A stretch of DNA of 64,000 bases. It comes from Changpingibacter yushuensis (GTDB taxonomy: Bacteria > Actinomycetota > Actinomycetes > Actinomycetales > Actinomycetaceae). This document shows positions 38,033-45,418 of this stretch, in pieces (within the stretch, counting starts at the first letter, position 1; each line of letters begins with the position of its first letter). Both the position numbers and the translations under genes were made by a program. The stretch lies in NCBI RefSeq assembly GCF_014041995.1, contig NZ_CP059492.1:1550001-1614000 (forward strand), in the 5' to 3' direction. A model generated the notes under the pieces. It did no database searches. It was not told the origin of the DNA and was given only the letters and a program-made list of their open reading frames with translations.

Positions 38033-38997
38033 AACCGCTCTTCCTTGATGACCTGCTGGACTCGGAGAGCTTTGCCATCGGGGTCGACGTCGGAGGAACC
38101 AAGACTCGCGCTGTCGCATTCAGTGCTCACGGTGTACTCGGATCCATGAAGGTCCCGACCGAGCGCGGGCCTGACGGCGTGGTGGCAACAGTACGCCAGG
38201 TGGTCACTGCCCTGTGCGATCCGGAAGCCGGTAGGCTCACGGGCGTGCTTCGCGCGGTAGGCGTAGGCATACCCGGGGTGGTAGATAGTCAGGCTGGAAC
38301 GGTCTCCCACGGCGTCAACGTAGGGATTCTTGGGGAGAATGTGCCGCTTGGCAAGCGCCTCGCGGCCGAACTCAACATTCCGGTCACACTCGTCAACGAT
38401 ACCGACGCAGCCACGCTCGGTGCCGCCCGCACCACAGGATCTGGCGACGACGTCGCCCTCCTTTCAGTTGGAACTGGGCTTGCTGCCGGGTTCATCTTAG
38501 ATGGCGTTCCACGCAAGGGAGCTTCCGGCAGTGCCGGGGAGATAGGCCACATGGTCTACCGGGAGAATGGATTGCCGTGTGCTTGCGGGCAGCGAGGATG
38601 CCTCGAGGTCTACGCATCCGGACGAGCCCTTGACCGCTTATGGCCCGGCGCACAGGCAGGGCATTCTGGTGAGGAACTCTTTGCTGCCGCCGATTCTGGT
38701 GCTCCCGAAGCCGTCGAGGCCCGCGATCAGTGGATTCGCGCGCTTGCACACGCAGTGACGATGACGGCGCTCAGTGTGGATCCTGCCGCAATTGTGTTGG
38801 GAGGCGGAGTCAGCGAGCTTGGCCCCCAGTTACTTGAGCATCTGCGCGAGGAGCTGACGGCCCGCGCGAGCCATTCGCCCTTCCTCGAACACGCGAATGT
38901 AGCCGGGCGTATCAGCCTCGTTCCGCCTGGTGCCGAGATCGCGGCATTAGGGGCCTGCTTGGCGGCCCTCCGACCGCACAACATCCAAGCCCATTAG
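38029..38997 (+). CDS. ROK-family sugar kinase
   Basis: This 322-residue protein has the phosphate loop GVDVGGTKTR, the catalytic Asp in LVNDTDAATLGAA, and the zinc-binding GHMVYREN with CACGQRGCLE. Such enzymes phosphorylate glucose, GlcNAc or ManNAc; the context of GH20 favours N-acetylglucosamine, but glucokinase activity is equally allowed by the sequence. It starts at 38029, overlapping the permease stop as ATGA. Confidence 0.87.
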   Translation: MKPLFLDDLLDSESFAIGVDVGGTKTRAVAFSAHGVLGSMKVPTERGPDGVVATVRQVVTALCDPEAGRLTGVLRAVGVGIPGVVDSQAGTVSHGVNVGILGENVPLGKRLAAELNIPVTLVNDTDAATLGAARTTGSGDDVALLSVGTGLAAGFILDGVPRKGASGSAGEIGHMVYRENGLPCACGQRGCLEVYASGRALDRLWPGAQAGHSGEELFAAADSGAPEAVEARDQWIRALAHAVTMTALSVDPAAIVLGGGVSELGPQLLEHLREELTARASHSPFLEHANVAGRISLVPPGAEIAALGACLAALRPHNIQAH

Positions 38998-39035
38998 AGA
39001 CACGGCGAACCTTTAGCACGGTGGCTTCTTGTGCC

Positions 39036-39584
39036 TCAGCCGAACAACTTCTGCCACGTGGCAGCGAGCTCACGCCGCGTGTCGCCGAGAATTGCTGGCA
39101 CTGCCTTTGTCTGCGCGATGATCGGAAAGAAGTTCGCATCCCCGCCCCATCTGGGAACAATGTGCTGGTGGATGTGCGCAGCAATTCCAGCGCCTGCAAC
39201 CTCACCTTGGTTCATGCCAAGGTTGAATCCGTGCGGATGCATCGTGGCCCCCAGAACCTGCATTGCGCGGGAGGTCATCAGGGCCATTTCGCTGCGCTCT
39301 TCCTCCGTCAGATCGGGATACATCGAGACATGGCGATACGTACAGATGAGCACGTGCCCAGAGTTGTATGGGTACAGGTTGAGAAGGCCAAAACAGCTTT
39401 GTCCTCGGGCAAAGATGAGGCCCGATTCATCGTCCACGGTTGGCGCATGGCAGAACGGGCACTCAGCCGAAGCCGGTGAGGCAGGCTTGTTTTCGCCTCC
39501 TATATAGGCAGCGCGATGGGGTGTCCACAACCTTTGCAGTCCATCGGGATCTCCTGGAAAGGAATCCGCTTCTTCGAAGGTCAT
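39036..39584 (-). CDS. HIT-family nucleotide hydrolase or phosphorylase
   Basis: This 182-residue protein has the histidine triad HIHQHIV near the C-terminus and SGHVLICTYRHV; CPFC near the N-terminus with a later His pair may bind zinc. In mycobacteria the gene after thrS encodes an Ap4A phosphorylase. I prefer the ATG at 39584, which has AGGTGG seven bases before it; the GTG at 39590 is too close to that site. It follows thrS by 26 bases. Confidence 0.88.
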   Translation of the reverse strand: MTFEEADSFPGDPDGLQRLWTPHRAAYIGGENKPASPASAECPFCHAPTVDDESGLIFARGQSCFGLLNLYPYNSGHVLICTYRHVSMYPDLTEEERSEMALMTSRAMQVLGATMHPHGFNLGMNQGEVAGAGIAAHIHQHIVPRWGGDANFFPIIAQTKAVPAILGDTRRELAATWQKLFG

Positions 39585-39610
39585 GCCCACCCCACCTCAC
39601 TACTCGGGTT

Positions 39611-41659
39611 TCACTCAGCCGTGACTACTGGCTCCATGCGTTCATATTCAGGTTCGTTCACGCGCCGCTTTACCACATCAACAATATGGGCGATAGCCGC
39701 GTCAATCGGCACACCGTTCTCTTGATGCCCATCGCGGTAGCGGAAGGAAATAGCATTCGCTTCAACGTCCTCACCGCCAGCGATGAGGGTGAACGGAATC
39801 TTCTCCTTGGCAGCATTGCGGATCTTCTTACCGAAACGATCGTCAGATTGATCCACCTCAACGCGGATGCCTTGCGCACGCAACTTAGCGGCGACGTCGG
39901 CGACGTATCCATCGAACGCTTCAGCCACGGGGACGATTCGTGCCTGGACCGGAGCCAACCACGCAGGGAAGGCACCAGCGTAATGCTCAACCAATACCCC
40001 GATGAAACGTTCCACAGAGCCCAGCTTGGCGGAATGAATCATGACCGGGCGCTGGCGCGAGCCATCGGAGGCTGTGAACTCCAAGCCGAACCGCTCCGGC
40101 TGGTTGAAGTCGTACTGCACCGTGGACATCTGCCACGTGCGGCCCAGAGCATCCCTCACTTGCACCGAGACCTTAGGGCCATAGAAGGCAGCGCCACCTG
40201 GATCTGGAACAAGATTCAAGCCGGTCGATTCGCACGCCTCAGTGAGAATTCGAGTGGCATCGGCCCAATCCTCATCCGAACCAATGAACTTGTCTTTCTT
40301 CTTGCCATCCTCATCACGCGTGGACAACTCGAGATAGAAGTCGGTTAGACCAAAGTCGCGCAGGATTCCCAAGAAGAAGTTGAGCAGCATAGTGATCTCA
40401 TCTTTAGCTTGCTCATGGGTGCAGTAGGTATGGGAATCGTCCTGGGTGAACCCACGCATGCGGGTCAGACCGTGCACAACGCCTGACTTCTCATACCGGT
40501 AGTCATGACCCATCTCGAAGAACCGCAACGGAAGCTCACGGTATGAACGCCCTCGCGATCTAAAGATGAGGTTATGCATTGGGCAGTTCATGGCCTTGAG
40601 GTAATAAGCCTGACCAGCCTTCGTCACATTTCCTTCGGAATCGACTTCCTCATCAACGTTCATCGGGGGAAACATCGTGTCTGCATAATAGGGCAGATGG
40701 CCCGACGTTTTGAACAGATCACCCTTTGAGATCTCAGGGGTGTGGACAAAGTCAAAGCCGGCTTCGAGGTGGCGGCTGGTCACGTACTCTTCAATAACGT
40801 GCCGCAAGATCCCACCCTTGGGGTGGAACACAACCAAGCCCGGGCCCACTTCTTCGGGGAACGAATACAGATCGAGCTCCGAGCCAAGCTTGCGGTGATC
40901 GCGCTTCTCAGCTTCACGGATGCGCTCTTGATAGGCCACCAGTTCGTCCTTGGTTGGCCAAGCCGTGCCGTAGATGCGCTGCAAGCCATCATTGGACTGG
41001 TCGCCCTTCCAATAGGCCGCAGAGGCCTTTGTCAAAGCGAAACCATTACCAAGAAGCTTAGTACTGGGCACATGGGGTCCCCGGCACAGGTCCTTCCACG
41101 CCACCGTGCCATCGCGGCGAACGTTGTCGTAAATAGTTAGCTCGCCGTGGCCAACCTCCACCGCGGCGTCTTCTGCTCCCCCACCTTTGGTGGTGATGAG
41201 TTCGAGCTTGTAGGGCTGGTCGGCTAGTTCAGCCTGAGCTTCACCTTCAGTGACCACCCTGCGCTGGAACCTCTGGCCCTCTTTGACAATGCGCTTCATC
41301 TTCTTTTCAAGATCACGAAGAAGCTCTGGAGTCACGGCATCAATGTTGCCAAAGTCGTAGTAGAAACCGTCCGTAATGAAAGGACCAATACCCAAGTTCA
41401 CGTCGGGGAACGTATCCTGTACCGCTTGAGCGAGTACGTGCGTTGTGGAGTGGCGAAGAATGTTGAGCCCGTCAGTGCTGGCCACATCCACACCTTCGAC
41501 GACGGCGCCTTCGGGCAAGGACGTCAGGTCCGTGCTCAGATCCTTCAGTTCACCATCGATCCGCACTGCAATGATAGTGCGTTCCCCCGAATAGAATTCG
41601 ATTCCGGTGGTGAGTTCGGAAGACTCGAAGGGGTGATCGTCAATCAAAATCTGGGACAC
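39611..41659 (-). CDS. thrS: Threonyl-tRNA synthetase
   Basis: This 682-residue protein has, in order, a TGS domain, an editing/SAD-type domain ([11 protein letters not shown]), the class II core with [10 protein letters not shown] and [14 protein letters not shown] (zinc ligands Cys and His), and an anticodon-binding domain from about residue 570. The GTG start is preceded by GAGGAGA. It heads the thrS-HIT pair. No T-box is visible in the 146-bp region between thrS and the first tRNA gene. Confidence 0.97.
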   Translation of the reverse strand: MSQILIDDHPFESSELTTGIEFYSGERTIIAVRIDGELKDLSTDLTSLPEGAVVEGVDVASTDGLNILRHSTTHVLAQAVQDTFPDVNLGIGPFITDGFYYDFGNIDAVTPELLRDLEKKMKRIVKEGQRFQRRVVTEGEAQAELADQPYKLELITTKGGGAEDAAVEVGHGELTIYDNVRRDGTVAWKDLCRGPHVPSTKLLGNGFALTKASAAYWKGDQSNDGLQRIYGTAWPTKDELVAYQERIREAEKRDHRKLGSELDLYSFPEEVGPGLVVFHPKGGILRHVIEEYVTSRHLEAGFDFVHTPEISKGDLFKTSGHLPYYADTMFPPMNVDEEVDSEGNVTKAGQAYYLKAMNCPMHNLIFRSRGRSYRELPLRFFEMGHDYRYEKSGVVHGLTRMRGFTQDDSHTYCTHEQAKDEITMLLNFFLGILRDFGLTDFYLELSTRDEDGKKKDKFIGSDEDWADATRILTEACESTGLNLVPDPGGAAFYGPKVSVQVRDALGRTWQMSTVQYDFNQPERFGLEFTASDGSRQRPVMIHSAKLGSVERFIGVLVEHYAGAFPAWLAPVQARIVPVAEAFDGYVADVAAKLRAQGIRVEVDQSDDRFGKKIRNAAKEKIPFTLIAGGEDVEANAISFRYRDGHQENGVPIDAAIAHIVDVVKRRVNEPEYERMEPVVTAE

Positions 41660-41805
41660 GTGGTCTCCTCATATGTTGGGCGCGTACATACGGCGGCACG
41701 CGCTTGACAGAAGTGAGCACATACGCAGGTGCACACCCCGTCTATGATACTCGACTTAGTTGGGTGTGCTGTTCAGAGGCGTGAGGGCCCTAGAGCCGAT
41801 AAGAG

Positions 41806-41877
41806 TGGGCGATACTGGGATCGAACCAGTGACCTCTTCCGTGTCAGGGAAGCGCGCTCCCGCTGCGCCAATCGCCC
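41806..41877 (-). tRNA. tRNA-Val (anticodon GAC), copy 1
   Basis: Acceptor arms GGGCGAT and ATCGCCC, a D-arm, anticodon loop CTGACAC and T-arm GGTTCGATCC fold as a 72-nt tRNA without encoded CCA. It is identical to the copy at 42054-42125. Confidence 0.95.
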
Positions 41878-41888
41878 ATACATGAAGA

Positions 41889-41904
41889 ACCGGCTTGCGC
41901 CGGT
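41889..41904. other. Small hairpin between tRNA genes
   Basis: ACCGGC-TTGC-GCCGGT is a perfect six-base-pair stem between the Gly and Val genes. It is likely a processing element or weak terminator. Confidence 0.3.
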
Positions 41905-41913
41905 CCGATTTTG

Positions 41914-41986
41914 AGCGGATGACGGGACTCGAACCCGCGACCCTCACCTTGGCAAGGTGATGCTCTACCAACTGAGCCACATCCGC
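41914..41986 (-). tRNA. tRNA-Gly (anticodon GCC), copy 1
   Basis: Acceptor GCGGATG with CATCCGC, T-arm GGTTCGAACC and anticodon loop TTGCCAA define a 73-nt tRNA-Gly. It is identical to the copy at 42232-42304. Confidence 0.95.
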
Positions 41987-42019
41987 AATATGTGCCGTTT
42001 TCACGACTTTTCAATGTTC

Positions 42020-42045
42020 GAGGCTCTGAATTCCTTCAGAGCCTC
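42020..42045. terminator. Hairpin after tRNA-Val copy 2
   Basis: GAGGCTCTGA-(6)-TCAGAGCCTC is a perfect ten-base-pair stem just downstream of tRNA-Val copy 2 on the minus strand. No T-tract follows, so it may be a processing signal or a partial terminator. Confidence 0.45.
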
Positions 42046-42053
42046 TTCCATAG

Positions 42054-42125
42054 TGGGCGATACTGGGATCGAACCAGTGACCTCTTCCGTGTCAGGGAAG
42101 CGCGCTCCCGCTGCGCCAATCGCCC
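42054..42125 (-). tRNA. tRNA-Val (anticodon GAC), copy 2
   Basis: Identical in all 72 bases to copy 1; loop CTGACAC, no encoded CCA. Confidence 0.95.
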
Positions 42126-42130
42126 AAGCG

Positions 42131-42201
42131 AGGTGGGTACGGGATTCGAACCCGTGTGCACGGCTTTGCAGGCCGTTGCCTCGCCTCTCGGCCAACCCAC
42201 C
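42131..42201 (-). tRNA. tRNA-Cys (anticodon GCA)
   Basis: A 71-nt tRNA with acceptor GGTGGGT/ACCCACC, anticodon loop CTGCAAA and T-arm GGTTCGAATC. It sits between the Gly and Val genes in the same minus-strand transcript. Confidence 0.94.
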
Positions 42202-42231
42202 GTGCGGTGATGGTGAACCATCGTTCCACCG

Positions 42232-42304
42232 AGCGGATGACGGGACTCGAACCCGCGACCCTCACCTTGGCAAGGTGATGCTCTACCAACTGAGCCACAT
42301 CCGC
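42232..42304 (-). tRNA. tRNA-Gly (anticodon GCC), copy 2
   Basis: Identical to copy 1. It is the first gene of the minus-strand tRNA transcript, about 40 bases from a good promoter candidate. Confidence 0.95.
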
Positions 42305-42345
42305 AGCAGATCCGCGGGAAGACTAGCTCCCGGCGGCGCTCCATA

Positions 42346-42375
42346 ACTATAGGCAATCTTCGCGCGCCATGTCCA
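42346..42375 (-). promoter_or_regulatory. Promoter of the minus-strand tRNA cluster
   Basis: TGGACA (-35, 42370-42375), 18 bases, then TATAGT (-10, 42346-42351) precede tRNA-Gly copy 2 by about 40 bases. It is a good sigma-70-like match. Confidence 0.6.
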
Positions 42376-42411
42376 ACCGAGCCGATGAGGCGCACGCCAC
42401 GCCCGCATGCT

Positions 42412-42441
42412 TTGCGAAAGCGACTCCGTTCGGGCTATTCT
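42412..42441 (+). promoter_or_regulatory. Promoter of tRNA-Val(CAC)
   Basis: TTGCGA (-35, 42412-42417), 18 bases, then TATTCT (-10, 42436-42441), 18 bases before the tRNA. The spacing is right and the match moderate. Confidence 0.45.
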
Positions 42442-42459
42442 CATCAGGCACGCCAATAC

Positions 42460-42531
42460 GGGCGATTAGCTCAGTGGTAGAGCGCTTCGTTCACACCGAA
42501 GAGGTCACTGGTTCGAACCCAGTATCGCCCA
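42460..42531 (+). tRNA. tRNA-Val (anticodon CAC)
   Basis: A 72-nt tRNA with GGGCGAT/ATCGCCC acceptor, anticodon loop TTCACAC and T-arm GGTTCGAACC. It reads GTG codons, which are frequent in such genomes. It is alone on the plus strand and ends in an intrinsic terminator. Confidence 0.95.
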
Positions 42532-42535
42532 CCGC

Positions 42536-42566
42536 AAGGTCCCTTGAATTCTCAAGGGACCTTTTC
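42536..42566 (+). terminator. Intrinsic terminator of tRNA-Val(CAC)
   Basis: AAGGTCCCTTGA-ATTC-TCAAGGGACCTT is a perfect 12-bp stem followed by TTTTC. The T-tract is the target of the IS insertion next to it, and the duplication leaves it intact. Confidence 0.85.
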
Positions 42567-42569
42567 GTA
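42562..42569. repeat. Target-site duplication of IS1249-like element 1, left copy
   Basis: TTTTCGTA abuts the left terminal repeat. The same eight bases occur at 45387-45394, directly after the right terminus. IS256-type elements make 8-9 bp duplications. Confidence 0.9.
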
Positions 42570-42612
42570 GGGTTAAAGGACAAAACGTGGGTTTTATGGC
42601 GGCGTGTCGGGG

Positions 42613-43788
42613 TTAGTTTCGGATCCATCCTGTGCGGATTGTGAGGCCGTCTTCCCAGGGTGCGCTCGTGTTGATGGTGGTGTCGATTTCGGCTGGGCCT
42701 GGGCGAGTGTTGTTGGCGTGTAGTGGTGTGGGTTGTTCGATGTTTGTTGCGAAGTCGGTGATGGGCTGGGTGTTCAGGGACCGGGAGTACAGGTAGTAGT
42801 CCATCGCTCTCAACATGTGGTGTTCGGTCAGGCCGCGGTGGGCGTGGAGATAGGCCTTCAAGGGGGCGTTGATGCCGCCTTCGAGGGGGTTTGTGGTCGA
42901 TCGGAGCTTGTTGGTGGTTTCCAGGTTGGGGTCGAGATAGGTGAATAAGACGCCGTCTTTGACGTGTGTGTCCAGGGATCTGACGATGCTTCTGGTGTTG
43001 TGGTGGGTGTACCACCAGGCTTTGTTCCGTTTCGCGAATGCCGGGACCACGCCGGGTGGGGTGTCGGCTTTGAAGGTGCGTTCAGCGAGCCAGGGGTCGT
43101 AGAGGTTATGAAAGGCGGCGAGTTTCTTTTGCCACGCGATGGCTTGCTCGCTGGTGGTGATGCGTGTCAGGTCCAGTCCAAGACGGTAGAGGGCTTTGTG
43201 TTGAACGATTTTTGGTCGACTGGTGGTGACCCTGCGGATGTTGCGTTGGATGTGGACCTGGCAGCGTTGCAGACGGCTGGTGGGCCATTCCTTCCTGATC
43301 GCTGCCAGGGCTCCTTGCGCTCCGTCAGTGACGACCACCAGGGGTGCTGGGATGCGTGCGAGGAGAGCTTGGTAGGAGGCTTTCGATTCACGATCGCATA
43401 GCTGGTAGTCGATGATTCCCTGGGTGGTAGCGGCTGTGAGCACGCACCAGCCGTGGGCGATATAGGTGCCGTCGATGAAGATCTGGTCATGGATTTCACC
43501 GGTTGGTTGCCAGATCGGTTTGGTTGTCCAGCACCAGGCGTGGTCGCGGTCCCAGGTCCGGATGGATGTGGTGAGGTGGCGGCGGGGGCGGGTGTCGGTG
43601 ACGTAGTCGATGAACTCGCGGAACTGTGCCAGGCGTTGCTGGTCTGCGCGTGGTGCGGTGAAGGAGTAACGGCATTCGGTGCAGTACCAGCGTTGTGTGC
43701 CTGCTCGTGTGGTGCCTTTCTTTCGACACGGGCGGTGGCAGATCGGGCAGGTACGGGCACGCGGGCTGAGTTTCTTCACCCCATGCAC
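42613..43788 (-). CDS. Transposase, IS1249-like (IS256 group)
   Basis: This 391-residue protein has an N-terminal zinc ribbon (CPICHRPC and CTEC, residues about 15-38). The DDE core has IFIDGTYIAHGW (Asp), VVTDGAQGAL (Asp) and NPLEGGIN (Glu). The gene looks intact. Expression could depend on its own promoter near the right end, which is now separated from the outer 13 bp by the IS3 element. Confidence 0.88.
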   Translation of the reverse strand: MHGVKKLSPRARTCPICHRPCRKKGTTRAGTQRWYCTECRYSFTAPRADQQRLAQFREFIDYVTDTRPRRHLTTSIRTWDRDHAWCWTTKPIWQPTGEIHDQIFIDGTYIAHGWCVLTAATTQGIIDYQLCDRESKASYQALLARIPAPLVVVTDGAQGALAAIRKEWPTSRLQRCQVHIQRNIRRVTTSRPKIVQHKALYRLGLDLTRITTSEQAIAWQKKLAAFHNLYDPWLAERTFKADTPPGVVPAFAKRNKAWWYTHHNTRSIVRSLDTHVKDGVLFTYLDPNLETTNKLRSTTNPLEGGINAPLKAYLHAHRGLTEHHMLRAMDYYLYSRSLNTQPITDFATNIEQPTPLHANNTRPGPAEIDTTINTSAPWEDGLTIRTGWIRN

Positions 43789-43896
43789 ATAACTGTTGCC
43801 AGTTCAAGGAAGCAATCGTATTAAGGCCCGCCACCCTAAAGACAGCGACTTTCCACGATCACAGCAACGAAAAACCCGATCTTAAGACCCACCTTT

Positions 43897-45370
43897 GGGG
43901 GTCAGGACTGTTTTCTGGATGGTTCTGGTTTCTCCATTTTGTCACGGTTTTCTTGGATGGTGCCTCCAAGGGATGTTTTCAAGCGCTCTGTGTTATAGAA
44001 GATAAGGTAATCATTGATTGCCGTCTCGAGCTGTGCGGCACTGGTCCAGGTGTGACCGTAGAACATTTCCGTTTTCATACGTCCGAAGAATCCTTCACAG
44101 GCCGCGTTATCGGGACTACATCCCTTCTTTCCCATCGAGCGGGTGATCCCAGCAGCCTTCGTGGTCTCGATCCATTCAGCGCTCCGGTAATGTCCACCAC
44201 GATCGCTATGAATAATCAGTGGGATAGCTTCCTTATCATCACGTAAAGCGTCGTGGCGCTCGGTAGGCAAACTCGCGATCGCAGCTTCCAGCATCGACTG
44301 CGTCATCACCTTGTCCGGTCGTCGACTCGTCTGCCACGCCACCACTTTCCCATCACAGCAATCAATCATCGGGCTGAGATAGACCTTGGCGTCCGAAGCA
44401 GCAAACTCACTGACATCAGTGAGCCATAGTCTGTCAGGCTCATCAGCATGAAAATTCCTCTTGACGTGATCATCTGGGGCCGGGCTTGTCTCTCCCTCAT
44501 AACTGGAATAGCGACGCTTGCGGTGAGCGTAATAAACCGGGATCTGATGTTCTTTCATCAAACGACGAACAACCTTCTCAGAAACAGTCACCCCAAGACG
44601 CTTGAGTTTGAGCCAGACCCGTGCAGAACCATACGTAAAGCCCGAATCGCCAGCAATCTTCTCAATCCTGCCAGCGAGCTCGCCATACTTGTCGGGACGT
44701 TCAAGCACACCCCGACAATAGTGGTAGCTACTGGCCGAGATCGCGCACGCCTCCAGCAGCATCACGAAAGGAAGACGAGCACGCAACCGGTCAATGATGC
44801 GTGTCTTGTTCAGGTTCGACAGTTGTCCCGGGATGACGCCCCCGTCTTTTTTTACCAGATCAAGCTCGTGTTCCAACACATGCTTTTCCACTAGAAGCCT
44901 GGCCGCCAAACGACGCAACTCGTCAGGATCATCCGGCAATGACTTCTCTAGTTGAGCTCGAGTGGCTAACCCATCAGCCTCGCGTTTCTCACGTCTAGTC
45001 ATCAGGGCCCGCTCACCTTCTTGGTTCCATAGCCGCATCCACTTATACAACAGCATATGGTTAACAATGCCGAGATCCCCAGCAATGTCTTTAACTGATT
45101 GGCCAGCATTCATCCGCTCCACGGCGCTCAACTTAACAGTCCATGGATAGTGGCGGGCAGGCTGCCTCTTCACGACCGGTTTGCGACCTCGACGAGACTG
45201 ATGCACCCAATCATGGAGCACATGCCGAGACGGATACCCCAACTTCCGGATCGTCTTGACATACGAACCCAACCTACGGAACGTCGCCACAGCCACACGC
45301 TTCTGCTCAGCTGAATACACAACCCTCATACAAGCCTCCCGAAAAGATACGGAAAACTGTCCAGACCCCC
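43897..45370 (-). mobile_element. IS3-family insertion sequence nested in the IS1249-like element
   Basis: Terminal inverted repeats lie at 43897-43915 (GGGGGTCAGGACTGTTTTC) and 45352-45370, matching in 17 of 19 bases. TTT flanks both ends (43894-43896 and 45371-45373), a likely 3-bp target duplication. Joining the flanks restores the host element's right inverted repeat, which proves the order of insertion. Length 1474 bp. Confidence 0.88.
43902..45329 (-). CDS. Transposase, IS3 family, single uninterrupted ORF
   Basis: This 475-residue protein has N-terminal helix-turn-helix repeats (about 1-120, YSAEQKRVAVATFRRLG and VKDIAGDLGI), a leucine-rich linker and an rve-type DDE integrase core: LTDVSEF (Asp), IIHSDRGGHYRS (Asp) and NAACEGFFGRMKTE (Glu). 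Many IS3 members need a frameshift between orfA and orfB; here both are fused in one frame. I chose the ATG at 45329, preceded by GGGAGG. A start at 45410 would lie outside the element. Confidence 0.9.
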   Translation of the reverse strand: MRVVYSAEQKRVAVATFRRLGSYVKTIRKLGYPSRHVLHDWVHQSRRGRKPVVKRQPARHYPWTVKLSAVERMNAGQSVKDIAGDLGIVNHMLLYKWMRLWNQEGERALMTRREKREADGLATRAQLEKSLPDDPDELRRLAARLLVEKHVLEHELDLVKKDGGVIPGQLSNLNKTRIIDRLRARLPFVMLLEACAISASSYHYCRGVLERPDKYGELAGRIEKIAGDSGFTYGSARVWLKLKRLGVTVSEKVVRRLMKEHQIPVYYAHRKRRYSSYEGETSPAPDDHVKRNFHADEPDRLWLTDVSEFAASDAKVYLSPMIDCCDGKVVAWQTSRRPDKVMTQSMLEAAIASLPTERHDALRDDKEAIPLIIHSDRGGHYRSAEWIETTKAAGITRSMGKKGCSPDNAACEGFFGRMKTEMFYGHTWTSAAQLETAINDYLIFYNTERLKTSLGGTIQENRDKMEKPEPSRKQS

Positions 45371-45386
45371 TTTTGTCTCTTAACCC

Positions 45387-45394
45387 TTTTCGTA
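45387..45394. repeat. Target-site duplication of IS1249-like element 1, right copy
   Basis: TTTTCGTA directly follows the terminal CCC at 45386; it is the partner of 42562-42569. Confidence 0.9.
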
Positions 45395-45418
45395 TGGCCC
45401 CACCGCTCATCCTGATGC

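Larger units (their letters stand above)
42570..45386 (-). mobile_element. IS1249-like insertion sequence 1 (IS256 group), interrupted by an IS3 element
   Basis: The left end GGGTTAAAGGACAAAA (42570 onward) is matched by the right end read inward from 45386 (GGGTTAAGAGACAAAA) with 23 of 27 identical bases once the IS3 element is removed. The 8-bp duplication TTTTCGTA flanks it perfectly. Without the inserted IS and one TTT copy the element is about 1340 bp. It holds one transposase gene. The IS3 element sits 13 bp inside its right end. Confidence 0.88.

Noticed and set aside
41660-41805. T-box leader before thrS
   Set aside because: No T-box consensus, specifier loop or antiterminator pairing is visible.
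42460-42531. tRNA-Val(CAC) as an attachment site of an integrative element
   Set aside because: No integrase gene is present and no repeat of the tRNA 3' end borders the IS island; the similar sequences belong to the other tRNA-Val genes.
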